A DNA stretch of 64,000 nucleotides from Formosa algae. Lineage in GTDB: Bacteria; Bacteroidota; Bacteroidia; Flavobacteriales; Flavobacteriaceae. The stretch is taken from contig NZ_LMAK01000014.1 of the NCBI RefSeq assembly GCF_001439665.1, forward strand, positions 62,001 through 126,000, written 5' to 3'. The position numbers and the translations under genes are program-made. Under the pieces are notes generated by a model that saw nothing but the letters and a program-made list of their open reading frames with translations, was not told the DNA's origin and did not search any database. This document shows, piece by piece, positions 44,199 through 53,402 of this stretch; positions within the stretch are counted from its first letter, which is position 1, and every line of letters starts with the position of its first letter.

Positions 44199-44699
44199 AT
44201 GAGCAATGAAAATTTATATAAAGACGAAGCAAAATTAAAAATTAAAGAGATGGCAGAAGACATTGACTTTACCATGATGGCAACCAATCTCAATGAATTG
44301 CCTTTGCACATGATTCCGATGAGTACTAAAAAAGTCGATGATGATGGAGTCATCTGGTTTTTAAGTAATAAAAATAGTACACATAATCAGAATATTAGTA
44401 TAGATTCTAATGTGCATTTAATCTATGCAGATAAAAGCGATATGCAGTTTTTAAATGTTTATGGGAAAGCCAGTATTACAACAGATAAATCTGTAATTGA
44501 ATCGTTATATTCTAAGGCGGACGATATGTGGTTTGAAGGTAAAGACGACCCGAGCATAACGGCCATTTCTATCACACCCAAAGAAGCGTTTTATTGGGAT
44601 CCTAAACATAATAAATTGGTGACTTTGGTAAAGCTCGGTGTAAGTGCTTTATCAGGTGAAAAACCTGATACCATGGATTATGGTCAAATAAAATTGTAA
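44199..44699 (+). CDS. Pyridoxamine 5'-phosphate oxidase-fold protein (general stress protein 26 type)
   Basis: 166 residues, a split-barrel flavin-binding fold. Seen are FTMMATNLNELPLHMIPMSTKKVDDDGVIWFLSNKNSTHNQNI (a cofactor-binding strand set), VHLIYADKS, FLNVYGKASITTD, and AFYWDPKHNKLVTLVKLGVSALSG. Such proteins bind FMN or FAD and are stress induced in many bacteria. It is monocistronic and begins the group of stress and DNA repair genes. Confidence 0.85.
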   Translation: MSNENLYKDEAKLKIKEMAEDIDFTMMATNLNELPLHMIPMSTKKVDDDGVIWFLSNKNSTHNQNISIDSNVHLIYADKSDMQFLNVYGKASITTDKSVIESLYSKADDMWFEGKDDPSITAISITPKEAFYWDPKHNKLVTLVKLGVSALSGEKPDTMDYGQIKL

Positions 44700-44704
44700 A
44701 GTAT

Positions 44705-44735
44705 TCAAATCGGGTTTCGGCTCGATTTTTTATTG
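44705..44735 (+). terminator. Weak terminator
   Basis: Short stem AAATCG/CGATTT (44707-44712 with 44722-44727 approximately) followed by T-rich DNA after the 44199-44699 gene. Confidence 0.5.
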
Positions 44736-44860
44736 TTTTATTTTGAAAATTGGAATAGAATATCATTCAAAATGTGCTCATATAAAGTAAAGATTAACGC
44801 TATAGAATTTGGTCTGAATGAATGTTGCTAGATAGTTATATCTTTAAAATAAAGAACCAC

Positions 44861-45886
44861 ATGAAAACCCCTTTATTAGTATTTAATGATAATGGTATAT
44901 ACTGTGAGGTTGCCAATGTGTATTTAGATCCTTGGAAACCTGTAGATTGTGCTATAATCACTCATGGTCATGCCGATCATAGTCGATATGGTCATAAAAA
45001 ATACATTACACATCACACCAATGTTCCAATTATTAAACACCGATTGGGCGATATACAAGTCAGTGGGGTAAATTACAACGAGTCTTTTGTCATTAATAAC
45101 GTGAAGTTTTCTCTACATCCTGCGGGACATATTATTGGAAGTTCGCAAATACGTGTAGAACACCGTGGCGAAGTTTGGGTGTTTTCTGGAGATTATAAAT
45201 TGGAAGATGATGGGGTTGCGGTTCCTTTTGAACCCGTAAAATGTCATGCTTTTATAACCGAATGTACATTTGGTTTACCTGCGTTTAACTGGACACCTCA
45301 AGCAGAAGTTTTTAATGATATTAATAACTGGTGGGCAACGAATAAAGAAGCCAAACAAACGTCAATTCTTTTTGGCTATTCGTTAGGGAAGGCCCAACGA
45401 TTATTGAAGTATTTAGATACCGATATTGGTAAAATATACACTCATGGGGCTATAGAAAATATGACGGAGGTTATTCGTCCTATGGTTAACTTCCCCGAAA
45501 CAACACGTATAACACGAGAAACAACAAAGAACGAGTTATTAGGAAACATCGTATTGGCACCACCAAGTGCTCATGGTTCGACATGGATACGAAAAATGGT
45601 GCCTTTTGTAACAGCGTCTGCAAGTGGCTGGATGGCATTTAGAGGAGCAAGACGCCGGCGCGCAGTAGACAGAGGTTTCGTGATGTCCGATCATTGCGAT
45701 TGGCAAGAACTCTTAAAAGCTGTTGAAGCCACAGGTGCAGAAAAAGTAATTTGTACGCACGGCTATACAGATGTTTTCTCTAAATATTTACGAACTCTTG
45801 GCTTAGATGCAAGAACGGAACATACACAGTTTGAAGGCGAATTAAATGAGTCGGATACCAAACTTGAAAAAGAGTTAGATTCATGA
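44861..45886 (+). CDS. Ligase-associated DNA exonuclease (metallo-beta-lactamase/beta-CASP fold)
   Basis: 341 residues from ATG 44861; an ATG at 44822 would add 13 residues outside the family start. The metal site THGHADHSRYGH is near residues 35-46, followed by HPAGHIIGSSQI, FSGDYK and a C-terminal SDHCDW and CTHGYTD. Relatives were first described as mRNA 3'-end processing factor homologues and are encoded with ATP-dependent ligase and Lhr-like helicase. It probably trims DNA ends for repair. Overlaps the ligase gene by 4 bp (ATGA). Confidence 0.88.
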   Translation: MKTPLLVFNDNGIYCEVANVYLDPWKPVDCAIITHGHADHSRYGHKKYITHHTNVPIIKHRLGDIQVSGVNYNESFVINNVKFSLHPAGHIIGSSQIRVEHRGEVWVFSGDYKLEDDGVAVPFEPVKCHAFITECTFGLPAFNWTPQAEVFNDINNWWATNKEAKQTSILFGYSLGKAQRLLKYLDTDIGKIYTHGAIENMTEVIRPMVNFPETTRITRETTKNELLGNIVLAPPSAHGSTWIRKMVPFVTASASGWMAFRGARRRRAVDRGFVMSDHCDWQELLKAVEATGAEKVICTHGYTDVFSKYLRTLGLDARTEHTQFEGELNESDTKLEKELDS

Positions 45887-47475
45887 AAAACTTTGCAGAA
45901 TTAGTCAGAACTTTAGATAGCACCAATAAGACTACGCTAAAAGTAAATGCACTCTCCGAGTACTTTAAAAGGGCGAGTGATCAGGATCGGGTGTGGACCA
46001 TCGCGATTCTTTCTCATAGAAGACCACCAAGGCCCGTTAATACGACTTTACTAAGAACTTGGGCTTCAGAATTAGCCAATATACCATTGTGGTTGTTTGA
46101 AGAATCTTATCATATTGTTGGAGATTTAGCAGAAACCATTGCTCTCATTCTACCAACCAATCAAAACACTAGTGAAAAGTCGTTAACGCAATTCTTAAAT
46201 GAAATGCTTGCGCTTAAAAAAGAGAGTGATGACGTTAAGAAAAAGTATGTTACCGAAAATTGGAGCATCTTAAATTACTACGAGCGTTTTGTGTTTACTA
46301 AATTAATTACTGGAGGTTTTAGAATCGGAGTGAGTCAGAAATTAATGACACGCGCTTTATCTCTAGCCACTGCAGTAGATGAAGATGTCTTAGCCTATAA
46401 ATTAATGGGTAAATGGGACCCGAGTACCATATCTTTTGAAGATTTGGTATTAAAAGAAAAAGCGTCAGATTTTATTTCTAAACCGTATCCTTTTTATTTG
46501 GCTTACGGGTTAGAAGGTCCTGTGTTTAACTTAGGAAATATTGAAGATTGGAGTTTCGAACACAAATGGGATGGCATTAGATCGCAAACAATTATTCGAG
46601 ATAATGAATTGTTTATTTGGAGTAGAGGTGAAGAATTAGTTACCGATAAATATCCCGAATTTCATGTGTTTAAAGATGAAATTCCTAACGGTACTGTATT
46701 AGATGGCGAAATTTTACCCTATCCCAATAATGCTATCGGGACTTTTCAAGATTTACAAACCCGTATCGGACGAAAAACAGTGAGTAAAGCACTTTTAGAA
46801 AAAACACCCGTCGTTTTAAAAGTGTACGATATATTAGAATGGAAAGGGAAAGACTTACGACAACATTCATTTTTAGAGCGACGCATTATCTTAGAAGATT
46901 TAATAACGAGACTAAATACAGCGCATTTGCCTCTTCAACTTTCAGAAACAGTCGTTTGCGAATCGTGGGAAGCCGTTGCACAAGAACGGGATCGTGCTAG
47001 AGAAATGCATAGTGAAGGACTCATGATTAAGCGAAAAGATTCTAAATATTTAGTAGGCAGAAAGAAAGGAGATTGGTGGAAGTGGAAAACAGATCCATTT
47101 ACTATAGATGCTGTTTTAACCTATGCCATGCGGGGACATGGTCGACGTAGTAATTTATTTACGGATTATACATTTGGTTTATGGGATGAAAATGATACAC
47201 TCGTCACCTTTGCAAAAGCCTATTCCGGACTTACAGATGCCGAATTTAGAAAAGTAGATGCTTGGATTAAAAGAAACACTTTAGAACGTTTCGGACCGGT
47301 GCGCAGTGTAACACCAGAATTGGTTTTCGAAATTGCTTTTGAAGGCATTGCACCTTCAAGCCGACATAAAAGTGGCTATGCGACACGATTTCCAAGAATA
47401 TTGAGATGGAGACAAGATAAAAAGATAGAGGATGCGAATAAACTAGAAGATTTAGAATTGTTAATGCGAAGTTGA
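45883..47475 (+). CDS. ATP-dependent DNA ligase
   Basis: 530 residues. The N-terminal DNA-binding domain (about 1-200) precedes the adenylation domain with the lysine nucleophile K228 in FEHKWDGIRSQ. Further motifs are LDGEILPY, MIKRKDSKY and DWWKWKTDPF, then an OB-fold (VTFAKAYSGLTDAEF). It seals nicks using ATP, separate from the essential NAD-dependent LigA. Second gene of the four-gene repair operon, translationally coupled by an ATGA overlap. Confidence 0.93.
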   Translation: MKNFAELVRTLDSTNKTTLKVNALSEYFKRASDQDRVWTIAILSHRRPPRPVNTTLLRTWASELANIPLWLFEESYHIVGDLAETIALILPTNQNTSEKSLTQFLNEMLALKKESDDVKKKYVTENWSILNYYERFVFTKLITGGFRIGVSQKLMTRALSLATAVDEDVLAYKLMGKWDPSTISFEDLVLKEKASDFISKPYPFYLAYGLEGPVFNLGNIEDWSFEHKWDGIRSQTIIRDNELFIWSRGEELVTDKYPEFHVFKDEIPNGTVLDGEILPYPNNAIGTFQDLQTRIGRKTVSKALLEKTPVVLKVYDILEWKGKDLRQHSFLERRIILEDLITRLNTAHLPLQLSETVVCESWEAVAQERDRAREMHSEGLMIKRKDSKYLVGRKKGDWWKWKTDPFTIDAVLTYAMRGHGRRSNLFTDYTFGLWDENDTLVTFAKAYSGLTDAEFRKVDAWIKRNTLERFGPVRSVTPELVFEIAFEGIAPSSRHKSGYATRFPRILRWRQDKKIEDANKLEDLELLMRS

Positions 47476-47478
47476 ATT

Positions 47479-49944
47479 ATGAATAGAAAGGAGTTAGAGC
47501 AATTAGCACACGATTGGTTTACAGCCCAAGGTTGGGAACCGTTTCCGTTTCAGAAACAAACATGGACCGCTTTTTTACAAGGAAAACATGGACTTTTAAA
47601 TGCACCTACGGGAAGCGGAAAAACCTATGCGCTTTGGATTGCCATAGTTTTAGAGTATATCAATCAACATCCAAATTACAAGTCGAAACCCACAAAAGGA
47701 CTTTTGGCGATTTGGGTTACGCCCTTGAGAGCCTTATCGGTAGAAATTAAACAGGCGGCCGAGCGCTTTGTAAATGATTTAGATGTGCCTTTAACGGTTG
47801 GCATTCGTTCTGGAGATACTTCGGCAAAAGAACGAGCATCTCAGAAAAGAAAAATGCCAAGCTTACTAATTACCACACCTGAAAGTTTGCAATTATTGTT
47901 AGCCACTAAGGGGTACGATAAAATGTTTAAAAATATAATCGGTGTAGTTGTAGACGAGTGGCACGAACTTGTGGCGAATAAACGTGGGGTGCAAATGACA
48001 TTGGCTTTGTCGCGCTTAAATACTATTGCGCCAACTATGCGCACTTGGGGTGTGTCTGCAACTATTGGGAATTTAGACCAAGCGCGGGAAGTGTTATTTG
48101 GTGTGAACAAGGAGCGTCTATCGAATTCAGTTTTAATTAAAGCGCATATAAAAAAGAAGATAAACGTCTTGTCCATCATTCCTGAAACCATAGATAAATT
48201 CCCTTGGCGAGGTCATTTGGGATTACATTTACTAGAACACGTTATTCCCATTTTAGAAGAGAGTCAGTCGACCTTAATTTTTACCAACACAAGGTCACAG
48301 TGTGAAATTTGGTTTCAAAATATATTAGCAAAACATCCCGAGTTTGCTGGCGATATTGCCATGCATCATGGAAGCATTAGTCGAGAGACACGACTTTGGG
48401 TAGAAACTGCTTTACGAGAAGGCAATCTTAAAATTGTAGTGTGTACTTCGAGTTTAGATTTGGGTGTAGATTTTGCTCCTGTGGATACCATTATTCAAGT
48501 TGGCGGACCAAAAGGCGTATCCCGATTTATACAACGCGCTGGACGAAGTGGTCATCAGCCAGGAAAAACCAGTGTCATTTATTTTTTACCAACGCACGCC
48601 TTAGAATTATTAGAAGCTTCTGCTTTAATTAAAGCCGTTTCGAATACCGTTGTAGAAGACCGCGTGCCATATCTTAATAGTTTTGATGTGCTTGTGCAAT
48701 ATCTTGTGACGTTGGCAGTGTCGGATGGATTTTATCCGGAGGAGATTTTTCCAGAAATAAAAAGTACATTTTGTTTTCAGACACTAACAAAAGCACAATT
48801 TCAATGGATTCTAAATTTTATAACTCTTGGCGGACAAAGTTTACAAGCGTACGACGAATATAAACGTGTAGACATAGAACCCGACGGAAAATTTAAGGTG
48901 AACAGTCGGGCAGTAGCCATGCGCCATCGGTTGCAAATAGGAACAATAGTTAGTGATGCCGTATTAAATGTAAAGTTTTTAAAAGGAGGTTATATTGGTT
49001 CTATAGAGGAAAGTTTTATTTCCAAATTAAGACCAGGAGATGTGTTTACATTTGCAGGTCGACAATTGGAATTGTTTCGTGTAAGAAATATGCAGGTTTT
49101 AGTAAAAAAATCTAAACAGAAAAATGCTAAAATTCCGAATTGGATGGGAGGAAGAATGAGTTTTTCTTCAGAAATGAGTCATCTGATTCGTGAAGAACTG
49201 TATCTTTTAAATTCAAATGAAAAACAAAAAACAAAAGAATTAAAAGCTTTAGAACCCATTGTAATTCGGCAGAATCGGGAAAGTATGGTGCCAAATTCAG
49301 ATGAGTTTTTAATCGAAACCTTTAAAACAAGAGAAGGCTATCATGCCGTTTTTTATCCGTTTGAAGGTTATTTTGTGCATGAAGCTATGGGAAGTTTATT
49401 GGCGTATCGCTTAAGTTTGTTACATCCCATTTCGTTTACCATTGCGTTTAACGATTATGGTTTCGAGTTATTATCCGATCAGCCCATAGATATACAGGCT
49501 GTTTTAGATAATAATTTGTTTTCGTCGGAGTATTTAAGAAGTGATTTAGAAAAAAGTATCAATGCCTCGGAAATGGCGAAACGAAAATTTCGAGATATTG
49601 CCGTAATTTCAGGACTTGTGTTTACTGGATACCCGAGTAAGTCGGTAAAGAGTAAACATTTGCAAGCCAGTTCTCAACTTTTATTCGGGGTGTTTGAAGA
49701 TTACGAACCCGATAATTTATTGTTTCAACAAGCGTTTACAGAAACTTTTGAGCATCAATTAGAAGAGGGCAGATTACAATTGGCTTTAATGCGTATTAGT
49801 ACACAAACCATTATTTGGAAATCGTGTGCCAAACCCACACCATTTTCGTTTCCAATTATTACAGACCGCTTACGCGCTAAATTGTCATCGGAAAAATTAG
49901 CAGACAGAATTAGGCGAATGACTATTCAATTGGAAAAATCGTAA
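47479..49944 (+). CDS. Ligase-associated DEXH helicase (Lhr-like)
   Basis: 821 residues, superfamily 2. Walker A APTGSGKTYALW (about 40-51), motif II VDEWHEL, SATIGN, a second RecA domain with FTNTRSQCE, TSSLDLGVDF and IQRAGRSGH, then an Lhr-type winged-helix and beta-barrel region (GSIEESFISKLRPGDVFTFAGR). It translocates on DNA and unwinds it with ATP. It begins 3 bp after the ligase gene, with which it is functionally tied. Confidence 0.92.
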   Translation: MNRKELEQLAHDWFTAQGWEPFPFQKQTWTAFLQGKHGLLNAPTGSGKTYALWIAIVLEYINQHPNYKSKPTKGLLAIWVTPLRALSVEIKQAAERFVNDLDVPLTVGIRSGDTSAKERASQKRKMPSLLITTPESLQLLLATKGYDKMFKNIIGVVVDEWHELVANKRGVQMTLALSRLNTIAPTMRTWGVSATIGNLDQAREVLFGVNKERLSNSVLIKAHIKKKINVLSIIPETIDKFPWRGHLGLHLLEHVIPILEESQSTLIFTNTRSQCEIWFQNILAKHPEFAGDIAMHHGSISRETRLWVETALREGNLKIVVCTSSLDLGVDFAPVDTIIQVGGPKGVSRFIQRAGRSGHQPGKTSVIYFLPTHALELLEASALIKAVSNTVVEDRVPYLNSFDVLVQYLVTLAVSDGFYPEEIFPEIKSTFCFQTLTKAQFQWILNFITLGGQSLQAYDEYKRVDIEPDGKFKVNSRAVAMRHRLQIGTIVSDAVLNVKFLKGGYIGSIEESFISKLRPGDVFTFAGRQLELFRVRNMQVLVKKSKQKNAKIPNWMGGRMSFSSEMSHLIREELYLLNSNEKQKTKELKALEPIVIRQNRESMVPNSDEFLIETFKTREGYHAVFYPFEGYFVHEAMGSLLAYRLSLLHPISFTIAFNDYGFELLSDQPIDIQAVLDNNLFSSEYLRSDLEKSINASEMAKRKFRDIAVISGLVFTGYPSKSVKSKHLQASSQLLFGVFEDYEPDNLLFQQAFTETFEHQLEEGRLQLALMRISTQTIIWKSCAKPTPFSFPIITDRLRAKLSSEKLADRIRRMTIQLEKS

Positions 49945-49960
49945 CCTATATTTACATTTA

Positions 49961-50614
49961 ATGAAAACACTTCCAATACACTGTAATAATCAACGTTTTA
50001 TTTTACATCCTTCAGGCGTCGCATTCTGGGAAGATAAAGGCATGTTATTGATTGCAGATGTGCATTTAGGTAAGATTACACATTTTAGAAAACACGGTAG
50101 TGCTATTCCCCAAATATCCTTGCATCATAATTTTAATAGGCTGAAAACCGTAATTGCTACTTTTAAAACCAAAACAGTGTGTTTTCTTGGCGATTTGTTT
50201 CATAGTCATATTAATAACGAATGGTTAGTATTTAAATCTTGGGTAGAAACGTTGAACTGTAAAGTGGTTTTAATTTCAGGAAATCATGATATTATTGATG
50301 TTGAACGCTATACCCAATTGGGAGTTGAGGTTTTGCAAGACTGGGAACTGGATGGTTTTTTATTAACGCATCATCCGGAAGAACGTCAGGGATTTTATAA
50401 TTTTTCTGGGCACATTCATCCTGGTGTGGAGTTACGCGGATTAGGAAGACAAAACTTAAAATTGAGTTGCTTTCATTGGAAAGAGAATCAAATGATTTTT
50501 CCAGCATTTGGAGTCTTTACAGGTAAATATATAATTAAACCCAAAACGAATGATCGCATCTTTGTAAATACTGAAGATGAGGTTTTAGAAATTCCTCTTA
50601 AGTCTCAAAACTAA
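49961..50614 (+). CDS. pdeM: Ligase-associated metallophosphoesterase (PdeM)
   Basis: 217 residues. Calcineurin-type metal motifs are ADVHLGK (Asp-x-His), FLGDLFHS (GD), SGNHDI (GNHD), THHP and GHIHPG. This small nuclease or phosphoesterase is the regular fourth partner of the exonuclease, ligase and helicase cluster. 16 bp after the helicase gene, it completes the operon. Confidence 0.9.
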   Translation: MKTLPIHCNNQRFILHPSGVAFWEDKGMLLIADVHLGKITHFRKHGSAIPQISLHHNFNRLKTVIATFKTKTVCFLGDLFHSHINNEWLVFKSWVETLNCKVVLISGNHDIIDVERYTQLGVEVLQDWELDGFLLTHHPEERQGFYNFSGHIHPGVELRGLGRQNLKLSCFHWKENQMIFPAFGVFTGKYIIKPKTNDRIFVNTEDEVLEIPLKSQN

Positions 50615-50709
50615 ATATTCTAATTTCATGTTTTCAATGCATTAAATTTATTGTCTTTTGAGATAATCTATTTGAAGAAAAACAGCTTCTTTTATATGAG
50701 TTAATTGAA

Positions 50710-51699
50710 ATGATAATGTACTACAGAAAAAAACATGGTAAAGGTTTTAGATATGTCGATGCTTCTAACACTACCATAAAAGATAAAAAATTAAAGTCAT
50801 GGTTTAAATCTTTGGTTATTCCTCCGGCGTGGACTAATGTAGAAATAGATCCGAAGAAAAACGCCAAAATTTTAGTGACTGGACGAGACGATAAAAATCG
50901 TAAACAGTACATCTACAATCCTAAATTTAGAGCAAAACAGAATCAAGAAAAGTTTGATCGCATACTCAAGTTTGCCGATCAACTTGAACATATGCGACGC
51001 GTTACTGGTCAGCATTTACGAAAACGTAAACTAGCAAAAGAAAAAGTATTGGCGTGTATGGTTAGGCTTTTGGAAGCGGCGTATTTTAGGCCGGGAAGTG
51101 ATCATTATTCTAAAGAAAATCATAGTTATGGCTTAACGACCATGAGGAGTAAGCACATGCAAATTGAAGGCGATGAGCTCATTTTTAATTATATTGGTAA
51201 ATCTGGAAAAGAACAAGAACGACATATAGTCGACAAGAAATTAGCTAAAATAGTTCAGGAGATAGACGATTTACCAGGGTATGAGATATTCAAATTTATA
51301 GACGAAGATGGTAGTAAGCAAGATGTAAAGAGTGATCATCTTAACGCCTATATTAGAGACGTCATGGGCGAAGCTTTTTCTGCCAAAGATTTTAGAACTT
51401 GGGCAGGAACGGTGATTGCCGCCATGGCTTTAGACGAAATAGGATATTCTAAAGAACAGGATCAGAAAACGCTAGATAAGAATATTCGAGATGCGGTTGT
51501 AAAAGTGAGTGAAAGGCTTGGGAATACGCCTTCTGTAGCACGGAGTTCTTATATCGATCCGCGAGTTATAGAAGAATATATTGATGGAAAAACAATCAAT
51601 TATTTTCAGAAAGAAATATCTCGAATGCTTAAATCAAATGAAAATTTATCTCGTGAGGAAATAGGCGTATTGTGTTTATTAAATAAAAAATTAAAGTAA
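50710..51699 (+). CDS. DNA topoisomerase IB
   Basis: 329 residues, a typical bacterial type IB length. The N-terminal domain includes WFKSLVIPPAWTNVEIDP. The catalytic domain has the expected active residues: Arg of YGLTTMRSKH, Lys of IGKSGKEQ, Arg of AKDFRTWAGT, and the nucleophile Tyr in ARSSYIDPRV. It relaxes DNA by single-strand cleavage through a 3'-phosphotyrosine bond. It lies 95 bp after the repair operon, so it may have its own promoter, but the context is repair or stress. Confidence 0.92.
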   Translation: MIMYYRKKHGKGFRYVDASNTTIKDKKLKSWFKSLVIPPAWTNVEIDPKKNAKILVTGRDDKNRKQYIYNPKFRAKQNQEKFDRILKFADQLEHMRRVTGQHLRKRKLAKEKVLACMVRLLEAAYFRPGSDHYSKENHSYGLTTMRSKHMQIEGDELIFNYIGKSGKEQERHIVDKKLAKIVQEIDDLPGYEIFKFIDEDGSKQDVKSDHLNAYIRDVMGEAFSAKDFRTWAGTVIAAMALDEIGYSKEQDQKTLDKNIRDAVVKVSERLGNTPSVARSSYIDPRVIEEYIDGKTINYFQKEISRMLKSNENLSREEIGVLCLLNKKLK

Positions 51700-51858
51700 T
51701 CTTAAACAGAAAAAACATGACTTTTTAGGGTTTAGATACCGTAATAGAATGTAAATGCATAGGTCTGAAATTTAAATTATTCGCTTAAAAATTATATATT
51801 GAAAGCGTCAAGATTTTTTTTATCAATAGATCTTGGCGTTTTTAATACTATTTTATTC

Positions 51859-52290
51859 ATGTATCAATTAAATTATCATTCTAAATCTGTATCAGAACTC
51901 GAACTAAATCAACTAGAACATATATTGGAAACAGCCAATGTGGTTAATGCAAATAAAGATGTTTCAGGTTGCTTGGTGTATTACAATAGTAGTTTTGTTC
52001 AAATTTTAGAAGGAAACAAAAAAGATGTTTTAGACGTTTTTGAAAAAATTAAAACAGATAACCGTCATCATTCTATTACGCTATTATGGGAAAATTATGT
52101 CGATAAAAGATATTTCAATAAATGGAGTATGGCATTTCATAGTCCAGAAGACCAATTTTCTACGCAATTTGTAAATAATTTACTGATGTTATCCTCATTC
52201 TCAGAAAAAAATTCAGGGTCTTTAAGGAGTTTTTGGGGACATGTGCGTAGAGTATTAGAATCTGATTCTAATCAAAACATTGAGGCATAA
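51859..52290 (+). CDS. BLUF blue-light sensor protein
   Basis: 143 residues from ATG 51859; a longer reading from TTG 51799 adds a non-conserved extension and is rejected. Flavin-contacting residues Y6, N30 and Q48 have the same spacing (24 and 18) as Tyr21, Asn45 and Gln63 of AppA. Also present are FVQILEG, the IKTDNRHHSITLLW segment, and RYFNKWSMAF. No output domain follows, so it is a short BLUF protein that must act through a partner. It is next to topoisomerase IB and the repair operon, consistent with a light-stress theme. Confidence 0.88.
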   Translation: MYQLNYHSKSVSELELNQLEHILETANVVNANKDVSGCLVYYNSSFVQILEGNKKDVLDVFEKIKTDNRHHSITLLWENYVDKRYFNKWSMAFHSPEDQFSTQFVNNLLMLSSFSEKNSGSLRSFWGHVRRVLESDSNQNIEA

Positions 52291-52322
52291 AAAAAGCCTC
52301 ATTTGGTTAAAATGAAGCTTAA
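52288..52322. terminator. Terminator between converging genes
   Basis: Imperfect stem AAGCCTCATTT/AAATGAAGCTT (about 52296-52306 with 52310-52321) between the BLUF gene and the converging CsbD-like gene, A-rich on the left side. Confidence 0.6.
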
Positions 52323-52341
52323 AGTGTGTTGAAAAGATATA

Positions 52342-52602
52342 TTAATCCCAATCTTTGATTTCCTTCAGAATCTCTTTACGCGTTCGGTTGGTGCGTTCTG
52401 CTAAACGATCGGTCATAGAATTAAACTCTCCAGAATTATAATCGACATCTTCTGAAGTTAATGATGGATATTTTTCTCGGTATTCTTTCTGAATTTCATT
52501 CCATTTTGTTTGCAAATCGTCCAGGTTTAAATGACCGTTTTGTTCTCTGTATTCACGCTCTTGCTGCTTGTTGTTATTATGTTCATTATCTGAATGTTCC
52601 AT
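52342..52602 (-). CDS. CsbD-like stress protein
   Basis: 86 residues, highly charged. Residues about 28-85 have the CsbD pattern of a Trp, then W-x-E-I-Q-x-x-Y, then LTSEDV, then RLAERTNRTRKEILKEI. The first 25 residues are polar and low complexity. CsbD proteins are small general-stress proteins of unknown mechanism. Placed beside BLUF and repair genes, it supports a stress-response neighbourhood. Confidence 0.75.
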   Translation of the reverse strand: MEHSDNEHNNNKQQEREYREQNGHLNLDDLQTKWNEIQKEYREKYPSLTSEDVDYNSGEFNSMTDRLAERTNRTRKEILKEIKDWD

Positions 52603-52721
52603 AGCTTTGTTTGTTTAAATTAATGAAGTTAAAGTACTTCTATTAAACATTATACATGGCTTCAAAAAATTAAAAAATTAACCGTATTAGTTTTGTAATT
52701 GAAGTTTGTAATACCCTTTAA

Positions 52722-52759
52722 AAAAGGCCTTTTGCGAATTATTAAGCAAAAGACCTTTT
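52722..52759 (-). terminator. Rho-independent terminator
   Basis: 14-bp stem with one mismatch (52722-52735 with 52746-52759) and six T on the minus strand. Lies about 110 bp after the small gene at 52868-53023. Confidence 0.7.
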
Positions 52760-52867
52760 AAAATCATTCCATTTTATAGTTAAGCTGAAATGTATTTGTT
52801 ACCGAAACCGATTCCAATTCCAATTTATAAGCTTAGCCATAGTGAGTGCATAATATAAATTGTGAAT

Positions 52868-53023
52868 TTATCTGAGGTTAACACCTTCTAAAAGTGTAGA
52901 ACCATGTTCTCCAGATTTTAAACCTTGATTTATGGTGAGGACTTTACCTAGACCATTTTTTTCTAAAGCTATTAATTGTTCAATTACTTCACTTTGACTT
53001 TCTGATTTTCTCTCTTTTATCAT
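52868..53023 (-). CDS. Small protein of 51 residues
   Basis: Minus-strand ATG at 53023 to TAA at 52868. The product starts MIKERKSESQSEVIEQLIAL and contains KNGLGKVLTINQGLKSGEHG, ending LEGVNLR. It has an amphipathic helix followed by a Gly-containing polar part. No signal peptide, no known family. Composition is typical of coding sequence here and a terminator follows, so translation is plausible though not proven. Confidence 0.55.
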   Translation of the reverse strand: MIKERKSESQSEVIEQLIALEKNGLGKVLTINQGLKSGEHGSTLLEGVNLR

Positions 53024-53340
53024 GGTGTTGTGTTTTAGAAATTATAATGTCTTTTTTTTATTTATAATTTGAGAACTAAATTCTTAATTTCCACCTATAG
53101 CGATTAACTTAAATGCTCTTTTTTTTACTGCATTACATTTAAAGTGATAAAAACAACTTAGGACTTGGTCTATTTTAAAGTCAATCCATCTGATAGATAG
53201 TTATTTGTCTGATACAAAATGTTTAAAATTTGTCTGAAGTTTTACTTATATCTCTATGTTTTACTGAAGTTCTTTACATTAATATCTGAAAAGAGGCATT
53301 CTGATAATGAAGATGCTAAAAACCATTGTTGTTCAAATAA
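53024..53340. other. Intergenic region, no gene seen
   Basis: AT-rich; holds the presumed promoter of the 51-residue gene at its left end. No convincing open frame, repeat or regulon box. Confidence 0.5.
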
Positions 53341-53370
53341 AAACAGCCACTTCGTTTGAAGTGGCTGTTT
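53341..53370 (-). terminator. Rho-independent terminator
   Basis: 13-bp perfect stem (53341-53353 with 53358-53370), loop GTTT, T-rich on the minus strand. Ends the antiporter gene. Confidence 0.88.
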
Positions 53371-53402
53371 AATATGTTTATTAAAATAATATTGATCTCA
53401 AA

